Part shown: positions 18,894-28,743 of the stretch, piece after piece
Layout of the letters: the number at the start of each line of letters is the position of its first letter
How positions within the stretch are numbered: the stretch's first letter is position 1
Assembly: GCA_937949725.1 (NCBI GenBank)
Contig: CALECT010000086.1
Location: 1 to 43,283, forward strand
Reading direction: 5' to 3'
Length of the DNA: 43,283 bases
DNA from: an uncultured Pseudanabaenaceae cyanobacterium
Lineage (GTDB): Bacteria > Cyanobacteriota > Cyanobacteriia > PCC-9006 > JAAUQQ01
Notes under the pieces: model-generated
Databases searched by the model: none
What the model was told of the DNA's origin: nothing
The model's input: only the letters and a program-made list of their open reading frames with translations
Made by a program: the position numbers and the translations under genes

Positions 18894-19463
18894 TTATTCT
18901 GTTGCTTCTAAGGTTCCAGTTCTGAGCTTAAGCAACAGGCCCTGAAGCGTTTCCATCTCAGACTCGCTGAGGTGAGTTGTCATTTTTGATATCAAGCGAA
19001 AATGATGGGGAAGAAAGGCTTCCAGGCGCGATCGCCCTGATTCGGTCAAAGCAATAATTGTACGCCGACCATCTGCAGGATGGGGTCGACGCTCAACCCA
19101 GTTTTGGCGCTCTAAACCGTCCAATAGCCCGGTTATCGTTCCCTTGGTCACTCCGGCCATAGTGGCGCATTCAGAAGGGGTGAGAAACTCTTCAGGCGTC
19201 AGGTCGCGATCGGCCTTGTACAACAGCATCAACACAGTGAACTTGCCCATGGAAAGGCTATGTTGGGCAAAGTTTTCATCCAGAATGCGATGGAGATCTG
19301 CGGATGTGGAAAGGAAAGTCAGACAGCTTTCCACCGCAGGCACTTCTAATTCTGGATAGCGATCTGCCATGGCCAAAAGTGCTTCATATTTGGGCAGGTC
19401 GCGGAGGGTAAACACTAAGGGGAATTTTTGGAAAGGCCCTTGAATTATAGGTGATAGGCTCAT
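18894..19463 (-). CDS. MarR-family transcriptional regulator, 189 aa
   Basis: The middle of the protein is a winged helix-turn-helix: LTPSECATMAGVTKGTITGL (recognition helix about 102-117), followed by the MarR wing signature HPADGRRTIIALTESGR (128-144). The N-terminal 45 residues are an extension beyond the usual MarR length of about 140. MarR dimers typically repress efflux genes and release DNA when a ligand binds. The gene precedes the RND adaptor and pump on the same strand, separated by 203 bp, which makes local control of that pump the likely job. A shared motif (ATATCTA..GATAAAT) at 18866 and 19994 may be its operator. ATG at 19463 has an AGG at a suitable distance. Confidence 0.88.
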   Translation of the reverse strand: MSLSPIIQGPFQKFPLVFTLRDLPKYEALLAMADRYPELEVPAVESCLTFLSTSADLHRILDENFAQHSLSMGKFTVLMLLYKADRDLTPEEFLTPSECATMAGVTKGTITGLLDGLERQNWVERRPHPADGRRTIIALTESGRSRLEAFLPHHFRLISKMTTHLSESEMETLQGLLLKLRTGTLEATE

Positions 19464-19531
19464 TTCGCCTGGGAGATTGGGACGTCATTCAGCTCAATCT
19501 CCCCCTACAGTTGCTCCTCTAAAGTTGCCGA

Positions 19532-19888
19532 TCAACGCTCAAAGCGCTTACCCAACATTGCCTCAAACTCGGCCTGCAGGGTGATGCAATCTGCCACGCG
19601 GCCTACAACGAGGCTGTAGTCACCAGCTTGCCGAAAGCGATCACGCCAATGACCGATGACATCAGCATTATCCATCCAATATTGAATGACCGATTGGCTC
19701 GCCTCATCGATATTCCAGCCCCTGACTTGAATGGCATCTTCCATGGATTCCAAGAACAGGTCCAGATCGCACCCCGTTACCCCCAGATAAGCAGGGCGAA
19801 GGAGCTCACCCTCTCGCTCTAGGGCATGTTCATGGTGGAAAAACTCCAGCATGGGGGCGACTCCAACTAAATCAAAGGCGTACTGCAT
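19532..19888 (-). CDS. Hypothetical protein, 118 aa
   Basis: The protein starts MQYAFDLVGVAPMLEFFHHE and is mostly helical and acidic, without signal peptide or TM segment. No motif is recognised. ATG at 19888 is preferred because CAGGAG lies about 11 nt upstream on the minus strand; the frame extends to a TTG at 19981 without a ribosome site. It is 68 bp upstream of the MarR gene on the same strand and probably co-transcribed with it. Function unknown. Confidence 0.7.
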   Translation of the reverse strand: MQYAFDLVGVAPMLEFFHHEHALEREGELLRPAYLGVTGCDLDLFLESMEDAIQVRGWNIDEASQSVIQYWMDNADVIGHWRDRFRQAGDYSLVVGRVADCITLQAEFEAMLGKRFER

Positions 19889-19989
19889 CGGAATAAGACT
19901 CCTGTGGGTTGCTTGAACAACTCGAACGCTTTCGAACATCGGGTGACGACCTGGGAGATGCCCAGAGACGTATCGAGGCAAATGCCCCG

Positions 19990-20009
19990 GTAGATATCTA
20001 CTGATAAAT
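19990..20009. promoter_or_regulatory. Palindromic candidate operator between divergent genes
   Basis: GTAGATATCTAC (19990-20001) is a perfect 12-bp palindrome overlapping ATATCTA-CT-GATAAAT, related to the site at 18866. It sits between the start of the hypothetical/MarR/RND unit and the divergent tocopherol cyclase gene, so it could regulate either. Confidence 0.35.
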
Positions 20010-20052
20010 ATCTAGAAGTGATGACTCCTTTGCTGAATTAAGGTCAAGATAA

Positions 20053-21399
<1,347 letters not shown>

Positions 21400-21549
21400 G
21401 TGAGGGCAAACCACTATTCTCTGGCGGCAATGGTTATCCTAGAGATGGCCACTTCAGTGATAAGTGCCTCACAGCGACATTGGCTATTGAGCCATGATTG
21501 ATAACGAAGAGCGATGGACTGTCTACGGACATGCCCCTGAGGTAAAACC

Positions 21550-22686
21550 ATGAAATGGATTGAACAACTCCCCCGCTGGATGTGGTGGGGCCTGGTTTTA
21601 CCCTTGTTGGCGCTAAATGCCTGGGTGGCGCTGCTGTTTTACCAGTATTTTGAGGGGCTGATCAAGATTTCTGTGGCGGCAACGCTGCTGACCTTTATCT
21701 TGGGCTATCCCGTCGGGCTCATTCAGCGACTGAACCTGTCTCGTACCAAGTCTATTTTTCTAGTGTTGGTGCTGGGTATTGCGGGTCTTGCAGTGCTGGG
21801 TGTCACGGTGATTCCCATTTTGCTGGACCAGCTCAATGAGCTGGTGACAAAGTTGCCCAGCTGGGTGGATTCTGGCTCAACGCAGCTCGATGCCCTGCAA
21901 GTCTGGGTATCCCAACGCAATTTCCCCTTTGACCTCGCCCGGCTCGGGGACCAGCTAGAGGTTCGCCTCACTTCAAAGGTCCAGGAAATTAGTGGTGCAG
22001 TACTGGGTCTCTTGCCCGATGCCATTAGCAGCATCCTTGATTTTGTCTTGACGATTGTCTTGACCTTTTACTTGTTGCTCCATGGCGATCGCCTCTGGAA
22101 TGGCATTTTCCAGTGGCTACCTGATCGCTTTAACGGTAAAATTCGCCCGCTACTAAGCCAAAACTTCCACAACTACTTCGCCGGACAGCTCACCTTGGGC
22201 CTGCTCATGGGCACCACCATGACCATCGCCTTCCTGATTATTCAGGTGCCCTTTGGCCTCTTGTTTGGTATTGGCGTGGGTCTCTTGGCTATCTTCCCCT
22301 TTGGCACTGCCACAGGTCTGATTATCGTCAGCGTCTTGACGGCATTGAAGAGCATTTGGCTTGGCGTGCGAGTTTTGGCTGTGGGTGCGGTGATTGCTCA
22401 GGTGGTGGATAGCGCGATCGCTCCTCTGCTCATCGGCGGCTTTACCGGCCTCAACCCTGTCTGGATTCTGATTTCTCTGCTTGTCGGTGCCAAGATGGCC
22501 GGGGTGTTAGGCCTTGTCATTGCCGTCCCCATTGCCAGCTCCATCAAGGCCGTTTTGGCCATGCTACAGGCCGGTGGCTTCAGCGATGACGAAGATTCAG
22601 GAGATTCAACTGTGGCCCTTCAACAGGCTCAACCCGAACCTGAGGTACCGTCTTCAGCTACATTGACTCCATCGGCTGCACCCTAA
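21550..22686 (+). CDS. AI-2E family transporter / PerM-like permease, 378 aa
   Basis: The protein is polytopic with about eight hydrophobic segments. It shows the family layout: two N-terminal helices, a soluble amphipathic region (about 95-155, ILLDQLNELVTKLPSWVDS), then a multi-helix C-terminal half with PFGLLFGIGVGLLAIFPFGT, GFTGLNPVWILISLLVGAKMAGVLGLVIAVP. The motif G-x-x-LNPVWI.LSLL.G....G..G...A.P is typical of the PF01594-type AI-2E/PerM family. Family members have been linked to autoinducer-2 export, Na/H exchange or unknown roles; the substrate cannot be assigned. The last 40 residues are a disordered acidic tail. ATG at 21550 is preceded by GAGGTAAAACC, a good ribosome site. Confidence 0.88.
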   Translation: MKWIEQLPRWMWWGLVLPLLALNAWVALLFYQYFEGLIKISVAATLLTFILGYPVGLIQRLNLSRTKSIFLVLVLGIAGLAVLGVTVIPILLDQLNELVTKLPSWVDSGSTQLDALQVWVSQRNFPFDLARLGDQLEVRLTSKVQEISGAVLGLLPDAISSILDFVLTIVLTFYLLLHGDRLWNGIFQWLPDRFNGKIRPLLSQNFHNYFAGQLTLGLLMGTTMTIAFLIIQVPFGLLFGIGVGLLAIFPFGTATGLIIVSVLTALKSIWLGVRVLAVGAVIAQVVDSAIAPLLIGGFTGLNPVWILISLLVGAKMAGVLGLVIAVPIASSIKAVLAMLQAGGFSDDEDSGDSTVALQQAQPEPEVPSSATLTPSAAP

Positions 22687-22719
22687 TCTCAGCCTCCAGA
22701 GCCAGTAGTAAAAATCCTT

Positions 22720-23118
22720 ATGCTATTGAAGGTTGTCCTCATAGCGGCCCCATTTCTGTTTGTCTGCTCGATTCAACAGATTGTTGTGCGACTCTTAGCC
22801 AGAAAAGATGGGTTTCAGCCTATCAATTACAATTTGCAGGATGTTGGACCTGCCTTAATCTCATATCGCTGGGGCAGTGTCGTCATCAATAAAGGGACAA
22901 GATGGGGGCGCGTTGTCACAATTACGTTGTTCAGACGGCATATTCATCTAAAACTGATGGCATTGTTTGGGGGAGGAGAGCTAATCATCCCCTTACAGGG
23001 GGCAAGCTACTCCTTCTCCCGTTGGATAAGGGGGGAGTTGGTGGATATCACGATTGATGGCAAGACCTACCGATTCGGTGGCTCCATCACTCAAGCTGTC
23101 AAACAACACTATTGCTAA
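22720..23118 (+). CDS. Small membrane-anchored hypothetical protein, 132 aa
   Basis: One N-terminal hydrophobic helix (MLLKVVLIAAPFLFVCSIQQI, about 1-22) is followed by a basic, beta-rich soluble domain of about 105 residues (DGFQPINYNLQDVGPALISY, HLKLMALFGGGELIIPLQ). No known motif is recognised. It lies 33 bp after the AI-2E permease gene. Its stop codon is in the same frame as the next gene, only five codons before that gene's TTG start. ATG at 22720 has no clear ribosome site, so translation may depend on the upstream gene. Confidence 0.65.
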   Translation: MLLKVVLIAAPFLFVCSIQQIVVRLLARKDGFQPINYNLQDVGPALISYRWGSVVINKGTRWGRVVTITLFRRHIHLKLMALFGGGELIIPLQGASYSFSRWIRGELVDITIDGKTYRFGGSITQAVKQHYC

Positions 23119-23133
23119 CCTCCTTGTTTTCTC

Positions 23134-24201
23134 TTGTTAAAACATTCGCTCCGTTCCCTGCGAAAGCACTTCTGGCTCAAATCCAATGGGGGTGACCCCC
23201 CAGATGCTGGGCAACTCGTTCAATTGAACGGAGCGCCCCGTCCAGGCTTAAAACAATGGTTTTCCGTTGTCCTGGGGTTAACACTGTTGGTGCTGTCTCT
23301 CTGGTCCCTGGGACAAACTCTGGCAGAGACTCCCCCCTTGGAAATTTGGCAGAGCCTGCGGGCAATTCCCACGGGAACTGTGCTTTGGGCTCTGGGGCTC
23401 ACGGTGCTGAACTATGTCGTATTGACGCTTTATGATGTGCTGTCTTTACGCTACGCTCGCCGCCGCTTGAGCTATGGCAAGGCCGCGACAGTGGCTATTG
23501 TGGGTTATGCCCTCAGCAATAACATTGGCTTTTCGGTCCTGAGCGGGGCCGCGATTCGCTATCGCTTCTATGGTCGCTGGGGACTCTCGACTGGTGATAT
23601 TGCTCGAGTGATCTTGTTCTCTAGTCTGTGCTTTTGGGTGGGACTGGGAGCGGTGGGCGGGAGCTTATTTGCCCTGGCACCAGAATGGGTGTCGGAGCTG
23701 TTGAGGTTGCCGCTGGGGATGGTGCGTCCTCTGGGGGGATTGAGCTTGGGATTGATTGCAGCTCATTTGGGCTGGGCGGCTTTGGGAGAAATTCGGGCGC
23801 GTTGGGGGGCTGGGCGGCGATCGTTTCGCCTGGGTAAATGGGTTTTACCTTCCATGTCCTTTAACCTGGCGCTGGGGCAGGTATGGGTGACGCTGGCCGA
23901 CTGGGCGACAGTAGCGGCGATCTTGTATGTATTGCTGCCCCAGGCTTATCTCCCCTCCTATGCAATGTTCTTGGGGGCTTATCTCCTCGCAAAGGTCGCA
24001 ACCGTCCTGAGTAATGTGCCAGGCGGACTAGGTGTCTTTGAGACGGTGTTGCTGCTGGCCCTAGCCTGGCCCGAGAATGCCATTCCAGAATTCTTTGGAG
24101 CGATGCTGGCCTATCGAGCTTTGTATTATCTGTTTCCACTCGTGATCGGAATAGCTTTGTTCTGTTTCTGCGAACTTAGCGATCGCACTACGCAACCCTA
24201 G
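23134..24201 (+). CDS. UPF0104 / LPG-synthase-TM-like integral membrane protein, 355 aa
   Basis: About eight membrane helices are visible after a soluble N-terminus of 40 residues. The conserved signature of the lysylphosphatidylglycerol-synthase TM/YbhN family is present: GYALSNNIGFSVLSGAAIRYRFYGRWGLS (about 129-157), and near the C-terminus LSNVPGGLGVFETVLLLAL (about 289-307). Here it lacks the soluble aminoacyl-transferase domain, so it is a stand-alone flippase-like or unknown membrane protein. The start is unusual: an in-frame TAA at 23116 closes the upstream gene and the first candidate codon is TTG at 23134; there is no ATG before conserved sequence begins. A later TTG or GTG start is possible. 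Confidence 0.82.
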   Translation: MLKHSLRSLRKHFWLKSNGGDPPDAGQLVQLNGAPRPGLKQWFSVVLGLTLLVLSLWSLGQTLAETPPLEIWQSLRAIPTGTVLWALGLTVLNYVVLTLYDVLSLRYARRRLSYGKAATVAIVGYALSNNIGFSVLSGAAIRYRFYGRWGLSTGDIARVILFSSLCFWVGLGAVGGSLFALAPEWVSELLRLPLGMVRPLGGLSLGLIAAHLGWAALGEIRARWGAGRRSFRLGKWVLPSMSFNLALGQVWVTLADWATVAAILYVLLPQAYLPSYAMFLGAYLLAKVATVLSNVPGGLGVFETVLLLALAWPENAIPEFFGAMLAYRALYYLFPLVIGIALFCFCELSDRTTQP

Positions 24202-25079
24202 CGGCATCCGAATTAGCCTGATTGCTGATTTAAAGAAGACTGAATTAACGCTGATAGAACCTGTCCACAAGGATTCTGGGAATATATAGGCTATATGCCT
24301 TCGTTCTTCAGAGGATGTTGTCTGGAAGCTTCAGAAAACTTTCTCTAGAGTAAGAAAAGTTACATTTGATTCTCTTACTAGTTCAGTACTTACGATTAAA
24401 TCTAGAACGGATCATCTTCCCCGCAGCTTTAGGAGCAGATTCCTCTTGCATACCCCGTCTGCTTGCAGCGAGGGGCTTGATTTGCTCCTAACGAGGTTGA
24501 AGGTGGACTTCATCCATCATTAATTGTTCTTCCACATCACTGCTTTATTACTCCGTCATACTGCTTCCCTCAAGACATGTAGGGCGGAGATTTCTTGAGA
24601 TGTATACCAAACTATATGGCTTGACTGCCCGTTTCGTTTTGGGTCGTTAATTGGCCAAGCTATGGGATGTGAGCCCATAACCCAGGGATGCCATAGGCTG
24701 AAATCGCAAGATTTCTGACGATACCGGCCTGCATGGCTTTCGGAAGCGTAAGTTCGGGGAGAAAATTTATTTTCACTTGAAGGAAGCGTTAATTTGAGGC
24801 AATGTGTAGATAATTACCCTGAGTCGGTTAATAATACGGTTAGTCAGGTTGGTTGCCCAAGTGTTCTCAATAGAACGTCTAAATTTAGGAATAACAAGGC
24901 GGAAACCATTATTTATGGTTCTCTGAGTTTTTTGATTTCTGCGATTTGTATTCTCACTACTGGTGGTATCCCTGAGCATTCTCTTGGGATGTTGCATCAT
25001 TGGCTTAATACAATTCGCTCGTTAGGCGTTTGCTACATGTTCTTGCCGCTAGCTGCTCCGTAATTGCGGAGATTTAGCT
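24202..25079. other. 878-bp intergenic stretch before the glycan locus
   Basis: No convincing gene. A plus-strand frame of 89 codons at 24794-25063 starts with TTG and has no recognisable protein, so it is not called. The stretch contains a multi-part stem-loop at 24429-24491 and, at 25050-25080, a hairpin (TAGCTGCTCCG / CGGAGATTTAGCTA) that hides the ribosome site of the next gene. It probably carries the promoter and a long leader of the exopolysaccharide operon. Confidence 0.55.
24429..24491. other. Nested stem-loop in the leader region
   Basis: Three nested pairings share one axis: TTAGGAGCA / TGCTCCTAA (outer, 9 bp perfect), CCCC / GGGG (middle) and CTGC / GCAG (inner). No U-run follows. 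It could be a structured leader RNA, the 3' end of the preceding unit, or a dispersed palindrome. Confidence 0.4.
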
Positions 25080-25109
25080 ATGCCACTTGCGGAGGCTTCG
25101 CCTTTTTTT
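25050..25109 (+). promoter_or_regulatory. Leader hairpins over the first glycosyltransferase start
   Basis: CTCCG / CGGAG with flanking TAGCT / AGCTA sequesters GCGGAG, the only ribosome site before ATG 25080. Immediately after comes AGGCTTCGCCT followed by six T, a short intrinsic-terminator-like hairpin ending one base before the ATG at 25110. This arrangement could act as an attenuator. Confidence 0.35.
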
Positions 25110-26195
25110 ATGAAAGTTGCTCTTATTCATGATTATCTGACTCAGCCCGGTGGTGCTGAACGGGTTTTCGAACTCCTTTGTAAGCGTTATCCTGACGCCG
25201 ATATTTATACCTCTATTTATTGCCCAGAATCGAGTATCGACTTGGGCAATCGCACGGTTCACACCACCTGGCTGCAAAATCTCCCTGGTGCCCATCGCTA
25301 CTTCCGTTTTCTAGCACCGCTCTATTTCTCAGCCTTTCGCTCTCTAGATCTGCGGGAGTATGACCTGATTATTAGCCATACCACCAGTTTTGCGAAGGCT
25401 GTTAAGAAGCGTCCTGATGCGACTCATATTTGTTTTTGCCACAACATCACTCGTTTTCTCTGGGATACAGACACCTACCTGCGGGAGTTTGGTGCGTTGC
25501 GAAAGCTTGCTCCTTTGTTGAACTGGGCCTTTCAGCCTATGCGCTATGTGGATGTGACTTACGCCCAGGAACCTGATTTGTACATTGCCAATTCTCGCAA
25601 TGTGGCTAGGCGGATTGAGAAAACCTATAGCAAGCCTGCTCTGGTGATTAACTGTCCTGTGGACAGTGAGCAATTCACCTTCTCGGATCAAAAGAATGGA
25701 TACTACCTCGCTTCTGCTCGTTTGATGAGCTACAAGCGTATGGATGTAATTGTGGAAGCTTTTAATTGGCTAGGATGGCCTCTATTTGTTACGGGGGACG
25801 GTCCTGAGCGCGAGCGACTTGAGCAAAGAGCCATGGGCAACATTCGCTTCTTGGGGCATGTGAGTGATGTTGCCCGTAAGGATCTGATGGCTAATGCCTC
25901 GGCAGTCATTGTGGCTGCTTTAGAAGATTATGGTTTGGTGCCTATTGAAGCTAATGCTAGTGGCACTCCGGTAATTGCCTATGGCGCTGGTGGTGCATTA
26001 GAGACTCAGCAGCAGGGACGTACGGGGCTTTTCTTTAACCGCCAGAGTCCTGATTCATTGGTTTCTGCATTGCTCAAATCCAGAGAAATGGATTGGGATT
26101 ACGGAGATATTCGGAGCCATGCTGTGGGGCGCTTTTCTAAGGAAAAATTCTTCCAGCAGGTAGATGATGTTATGGCAGAATGCCTTGCTTCATAG
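25110..26195 (+). CDS. GT4-family glycosyltransferase, 361 aa
   Basis: MKVALIHDYLTQPGGAERVF is the typical start of a cyanobacterial/proteobacterial GT4 group (WbaZ-like mannosyltransferases among others). The GT-B nucleotide-sugar part is clear: GYYLASARLMSYKRMDVIVEAF, then VAALEDYGLVPIEANASGTPVIAYGAGGALET, the EX7E-type loop. It transfers a sugar from an activated donor to a growing lipid-linked glycan at the cytoplasmic face. The frame extends ten codons upstream to ATG 25080 (MPLAEASPFF-M), which has GGAG in front. ATG 25110 matches the usual N-terminus but has no ribosome site. First gene of the surface-glycan locus. Confidence 0.88.
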   Translation: MKVALIHDYLTQPGGAERVFELLCKRYPDADIYTSIYCPESSIDLGNRTVHTTWLQNLPGAHRYFRFLAPLYFSAFRSLDLREYDLIISHTTSFAKAVKKRPDATHICFCHNITRFLWDTDTYLREFGALRKLAPLLNWAFQPMRYVDVTYAQEPDLYIANSRNVARRIEKTYSKPALVINCPVDSEQFTFSDQKNGYYLASARLMSYKRMDVIVEAFNWLGWPLFVTGDGPERERLEQRAMGNIRFLGHVSDVARKDLMANASAVIVAALEDYGLVPIEANASGTPVIAYGAGGALETQQQGRTGLFFNRQSPDSLVSALLKSREMDWDYGDIRSHAVGRFSKEKFFQQVDDVMAECLAS

Positions 26196-26429
26196 GCTTT
26201 AATTGTCCGGATTTATCTTTTAAGTAAGCGAATCTTTCTTGTATAGAGAATTTTACTGAAATTCCCGGTCTGTTTTATACCTTCTCACTTTGCTCAGCAT
26301 GTTGCGGGCGCTTATAGCTTGCATTGCGACTGATAGCTATTTGGGTCTCTCTGTGCCAGGACTGACCTAGGTGAGCAGGGCAGCTACCTATTATTTCAAA
26401 CCCTTTATTTCTCAAGCTTTAGGAGCGCA

Positions 26430-28655
26430 ATGGTTGCATCAAATGCTGCACCTTTCTCAGGGGCAATGCAGAACCTTGATGGTGATTTTGGATATGGTCA
26501 GCTATTCGAGGTGTTGTTACGCCGCAAGCATTGGGTTTTAGCTCCTCTTGTTGGTGCGATCGCTCTGGCTGGGTTTTACACCTATCAACAGAAGCCCCAA
26601 TACATCAGCTCTATGCAGCTCTTGGTAGAGCAAAACTACCAGAGTAGTAAGAATGACTTGGAAGGCGAGTTTGCTGACTCTGGTGTGCGGGTGGATATCG
26701 CAACTCAGTTTAGCTTGATGCAAAGCTCTGACTTGTTGCGGCGAGCGATGGGGGCGTTGCAGGCAGAGTACCCTGATGAGTTTAATCCCCAAGATCCTCA
26801 AGATTTTGTTGCCTTTCGGAATGTTCTGCAGCTCAGTCAAGTGGGTGAGGGTGCCCAGGGTGTTGGCAGCAAGATTTTTGAAGTGCGCTATGTCGCTGAC
26901 GATGGACAAAAGGCTCAGAAAGTTCTCCAAGCGGTGCAAAAGGTTTATCTGGATTACAACCTGGAGCAGCAGCAGGCCCGCCTAGAGAAGGGGCTGTCAT
27001 TTATTAATGCGCAACTTCCTGAAGTGCGTGCCAATGTGGATGCCTCGGAGGCGGCGTTGGAATCCTTCCGTCAGGGGCAGGGCATGGTAGACCCTGAACA
27101 ACAAGCCTTAGCCCAGGTTGCGGCTCTCAATAGCTTGGACCAGGAGTTGCGTTCCGGTGAGGCTGAGCTTCAGCAGCTTAGCCGTCGCTACAGCAGCTTG
27201 CTTCAGCAAGTGGGGATGGCACCAGACCAGGCGCTGTTAGCTTCTCGGCTCAGTCAGTCCTCTCGTTATCAAGCATTACTCAACCAAATTCAGGAGACTG
27301 AGTTAAGCCTTGTTGCTCAGCGACTGCGTTACCAAGATGTCACCCCCCAAGTTGATCAGCTCAATCAACAGCGCCAGCAGCAACTCCAATTGTTGTCCCT
27401 TGAACTGGGGCGGGTCTTGAATATCAGTTTTCAGACAGCAAATTCTGAAGCATTGCTGTTTCAGGGGCAAATGGGAGGGTCCGAGCTGAGCTTAGTCAAT
27501 GATCTCGTTTCTTCGAAGATTGATTTGGATATGGCAACAGCGCGGCAGCAAAGCTTGCTGCGAGCTCGTCAAGGTGTTCAGGCCGAGCTGAGTCGTTTTC
27601 CCTCTTTGTTGGCTGAGTACGGCAGGCTATTGCCGGAGATTAATAGTAACCGTGAAACCTTACAGCTGTTGCTCAAAGCCCAGCAGGAATTGGGGTTAGA
27701 GATTGCGCGAGGTGGCTTTGACTGGCAGGTGGTGGAACAGCCCTTGTGGGGCAATGCACAGCCGATTGATTGGAAAAAGAATCTGCTTTTGGGCGGTGTG
27801 GCTGGGCTAATGGTGGGCGGTATGGCTGCTTTCGCCCGAGAAGCATTGGACGATATGGTTCATACTTCAGAAGAGTTGCAGAAGCAAGTCCCCGTACCTT
27901 TGGTTGGTATGGTTCCAGCTCTACATATTTCGGGCAGTGAGTTTGGTCGTCTCTCTCGTCAAGATATTGGTGGAGAGCAAGTCTTGGCTCCAGCCATGCA
28001 GTCACTGTTGCGTTGGCCGGGCTTCCGTGAATCCATGGACTTGGTGTATCAGAACATGCAGCTTGTGAATACGGCTGCTGCGCTGCGCTCTGTGGTTGTG
28101 ACTTCTGCCCTTGCTGGAGAGGGAAAATCCACGCTGGCTCTAGGCCTAGCTTTTAGTGCTGCACGATTGCACCAACGGGTTCTATTGATTGATGGGGATT
28201 TGCGTCGACCTAGTTTGCATAAGCTGATGAACTTACCCAATAGTGAAGGCCTATCCACTTACCTTTCGGAGCATGGTGCTTTCCCTAAACAGCTTCTGTC
28301 TGCGGACACGGGGGATAGCCGGACTGGAATTTCTGTGCTGACGGCTGGTCCCATTCCGGCTGACCCAGCCAAGTTGTTGAGTTCGCCGCGTCTGGGGCAG
28401 CTGATTGCTCAGTTGGGCTCTACCTATGACTTGATTGTTGTGGACGCGCCACCTTCAATGGGCATGGTGGATTCTATGCTGCTTTCGGATCATTGTGATG
28501 GCACGTTGTTGGTCGGTCGGATGGACCGTTTAAGTAAGACGGAACTGAGTCAGGCCCTAGATAATCTCAGGCATATTAATGTTGTCGGTGTCGTTGCAAA
28601 TGGGGTTTCTTCGGTGCGTAAGCCCTATTCCTATGTCGGTGTTAGTTATGGGTAA
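26430..28655 (+). CDS. wzc: Wzc-like polysaccharide co-polymerase with BY-kinase domain, 741 aa
   Basis: The N-terminus is a Wzz-type chain-length domain: first TM about 36-52 (HWVLAPLVGAIALAGFYTY), a long periplasmic coiled coil (about 170-420, rich in Q/L/E), then a second TM after DWKKN (about 451-468). The cytoplasmic C-terminal kinase has Walker A GEGKST (563-568), Walker A' LLIDGDLRRP (585-594) and Walker B LIVVDAPP (about 668-675). Bacterial tyrosine kinases of this kind control export and length of capsular and exopolysaccharides. The usual Tyr-rich tail is short here: Y733, Y735 and Y740 in the last nine residues. ATG at 26430 follows TTTAGGAGCGCA. A strong terminator follows at 28673. 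Confidence 0.92.
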   Translation: MVASNAAPFSGAMQNLDGDFGYGQLFEVLLRRKHWVLAPLVGAIALAGFYTYQQKPQYISSMQLLVEQNYQSSKNDLEGEFADSGVRVDIATQFSLMQSSDLLRRAMGALQAEYPDEFNPQDPQDFVAFRNVLQLSQVGEGAQGVGSKIFEVRYVADDGQKAQKVLQAVQKVYLDYNLEQQQARLEKGLSFINAQLPEVRANVDASEAALESFRQGQGMVDPEQQALAQVAALNSLDQELRSGEAELQQLSRRYSSLLQQVGMAPDQALLASRLSQSSRYQALLNQIQETELSLVAQRLRYQDVTPQVDQLNQQRQQQLQLLSLELGRVLNISFQTANSEALLFQGQMGGSELSLVNDLVSSKIDLDMATARQQSLLRARQGVQAELSRFPSLLAEYGRLLPEINSNRETLQLLLKAQQELGLEIARGGFDWQVVEQPLWGNAQPIDWKKNLLLGGVAGLMVGGMAAFAREALDDMVHTSEELQKQVPVPLVGMVPALHISGSEFGRLSRQDIGGEQVLAPAMQSLLRWPGFRESMDLVYQNMQLVNTAAALRSVVVTSALAGEGKSTLALGLAFSAARLHQRVLLIDGDLRRPSLHKLMNLPNSEGLSTYLSEHGAFPKQLLSADTGDSRTGISVLTAGPIPADPAKLLSSPRLGQLIAQLGSTYDLIVVDAPPSMGMVDSMLLSDHCDGTLLVGRMDRLSKTELSQALDNLRHINVVGVVANGVSSVRKPYSYVGVSYG

Positions 28656-28672
28656 AGGTGATTAGAGACTTG

Positions 28673-28701
28673 CTTCTGGCGCGATCACGCCAGAAGTTTT
28701 T
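28673..28701 (+). terminator. Intrinsic terminator after the Wzc-like gene
   Basis: CTTCTGGCG (28673-28681), a 6-nt loop and CGCCAGAAG (28688-28696) form a perfect 9-bp GC-rich stem followed by TTTTT. This is a textbook intrinsic terminator 18 bp after the stop at 28655, so genes from 28744 may depend on read-through or their own promoter. Confidence 0.88.
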
Positions 28702-28743
28702 GCACAGGTGGGTACATGCTGAAAGAACTTGAAGGAACGCGCT

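Noticed and set aside
24794..25063. 89-codon plus-strand frame before the first glycosyltransferase.
   Set aside because: TTG start, no ribosome site, unrecognised composition, and it runs through leader hairpins.
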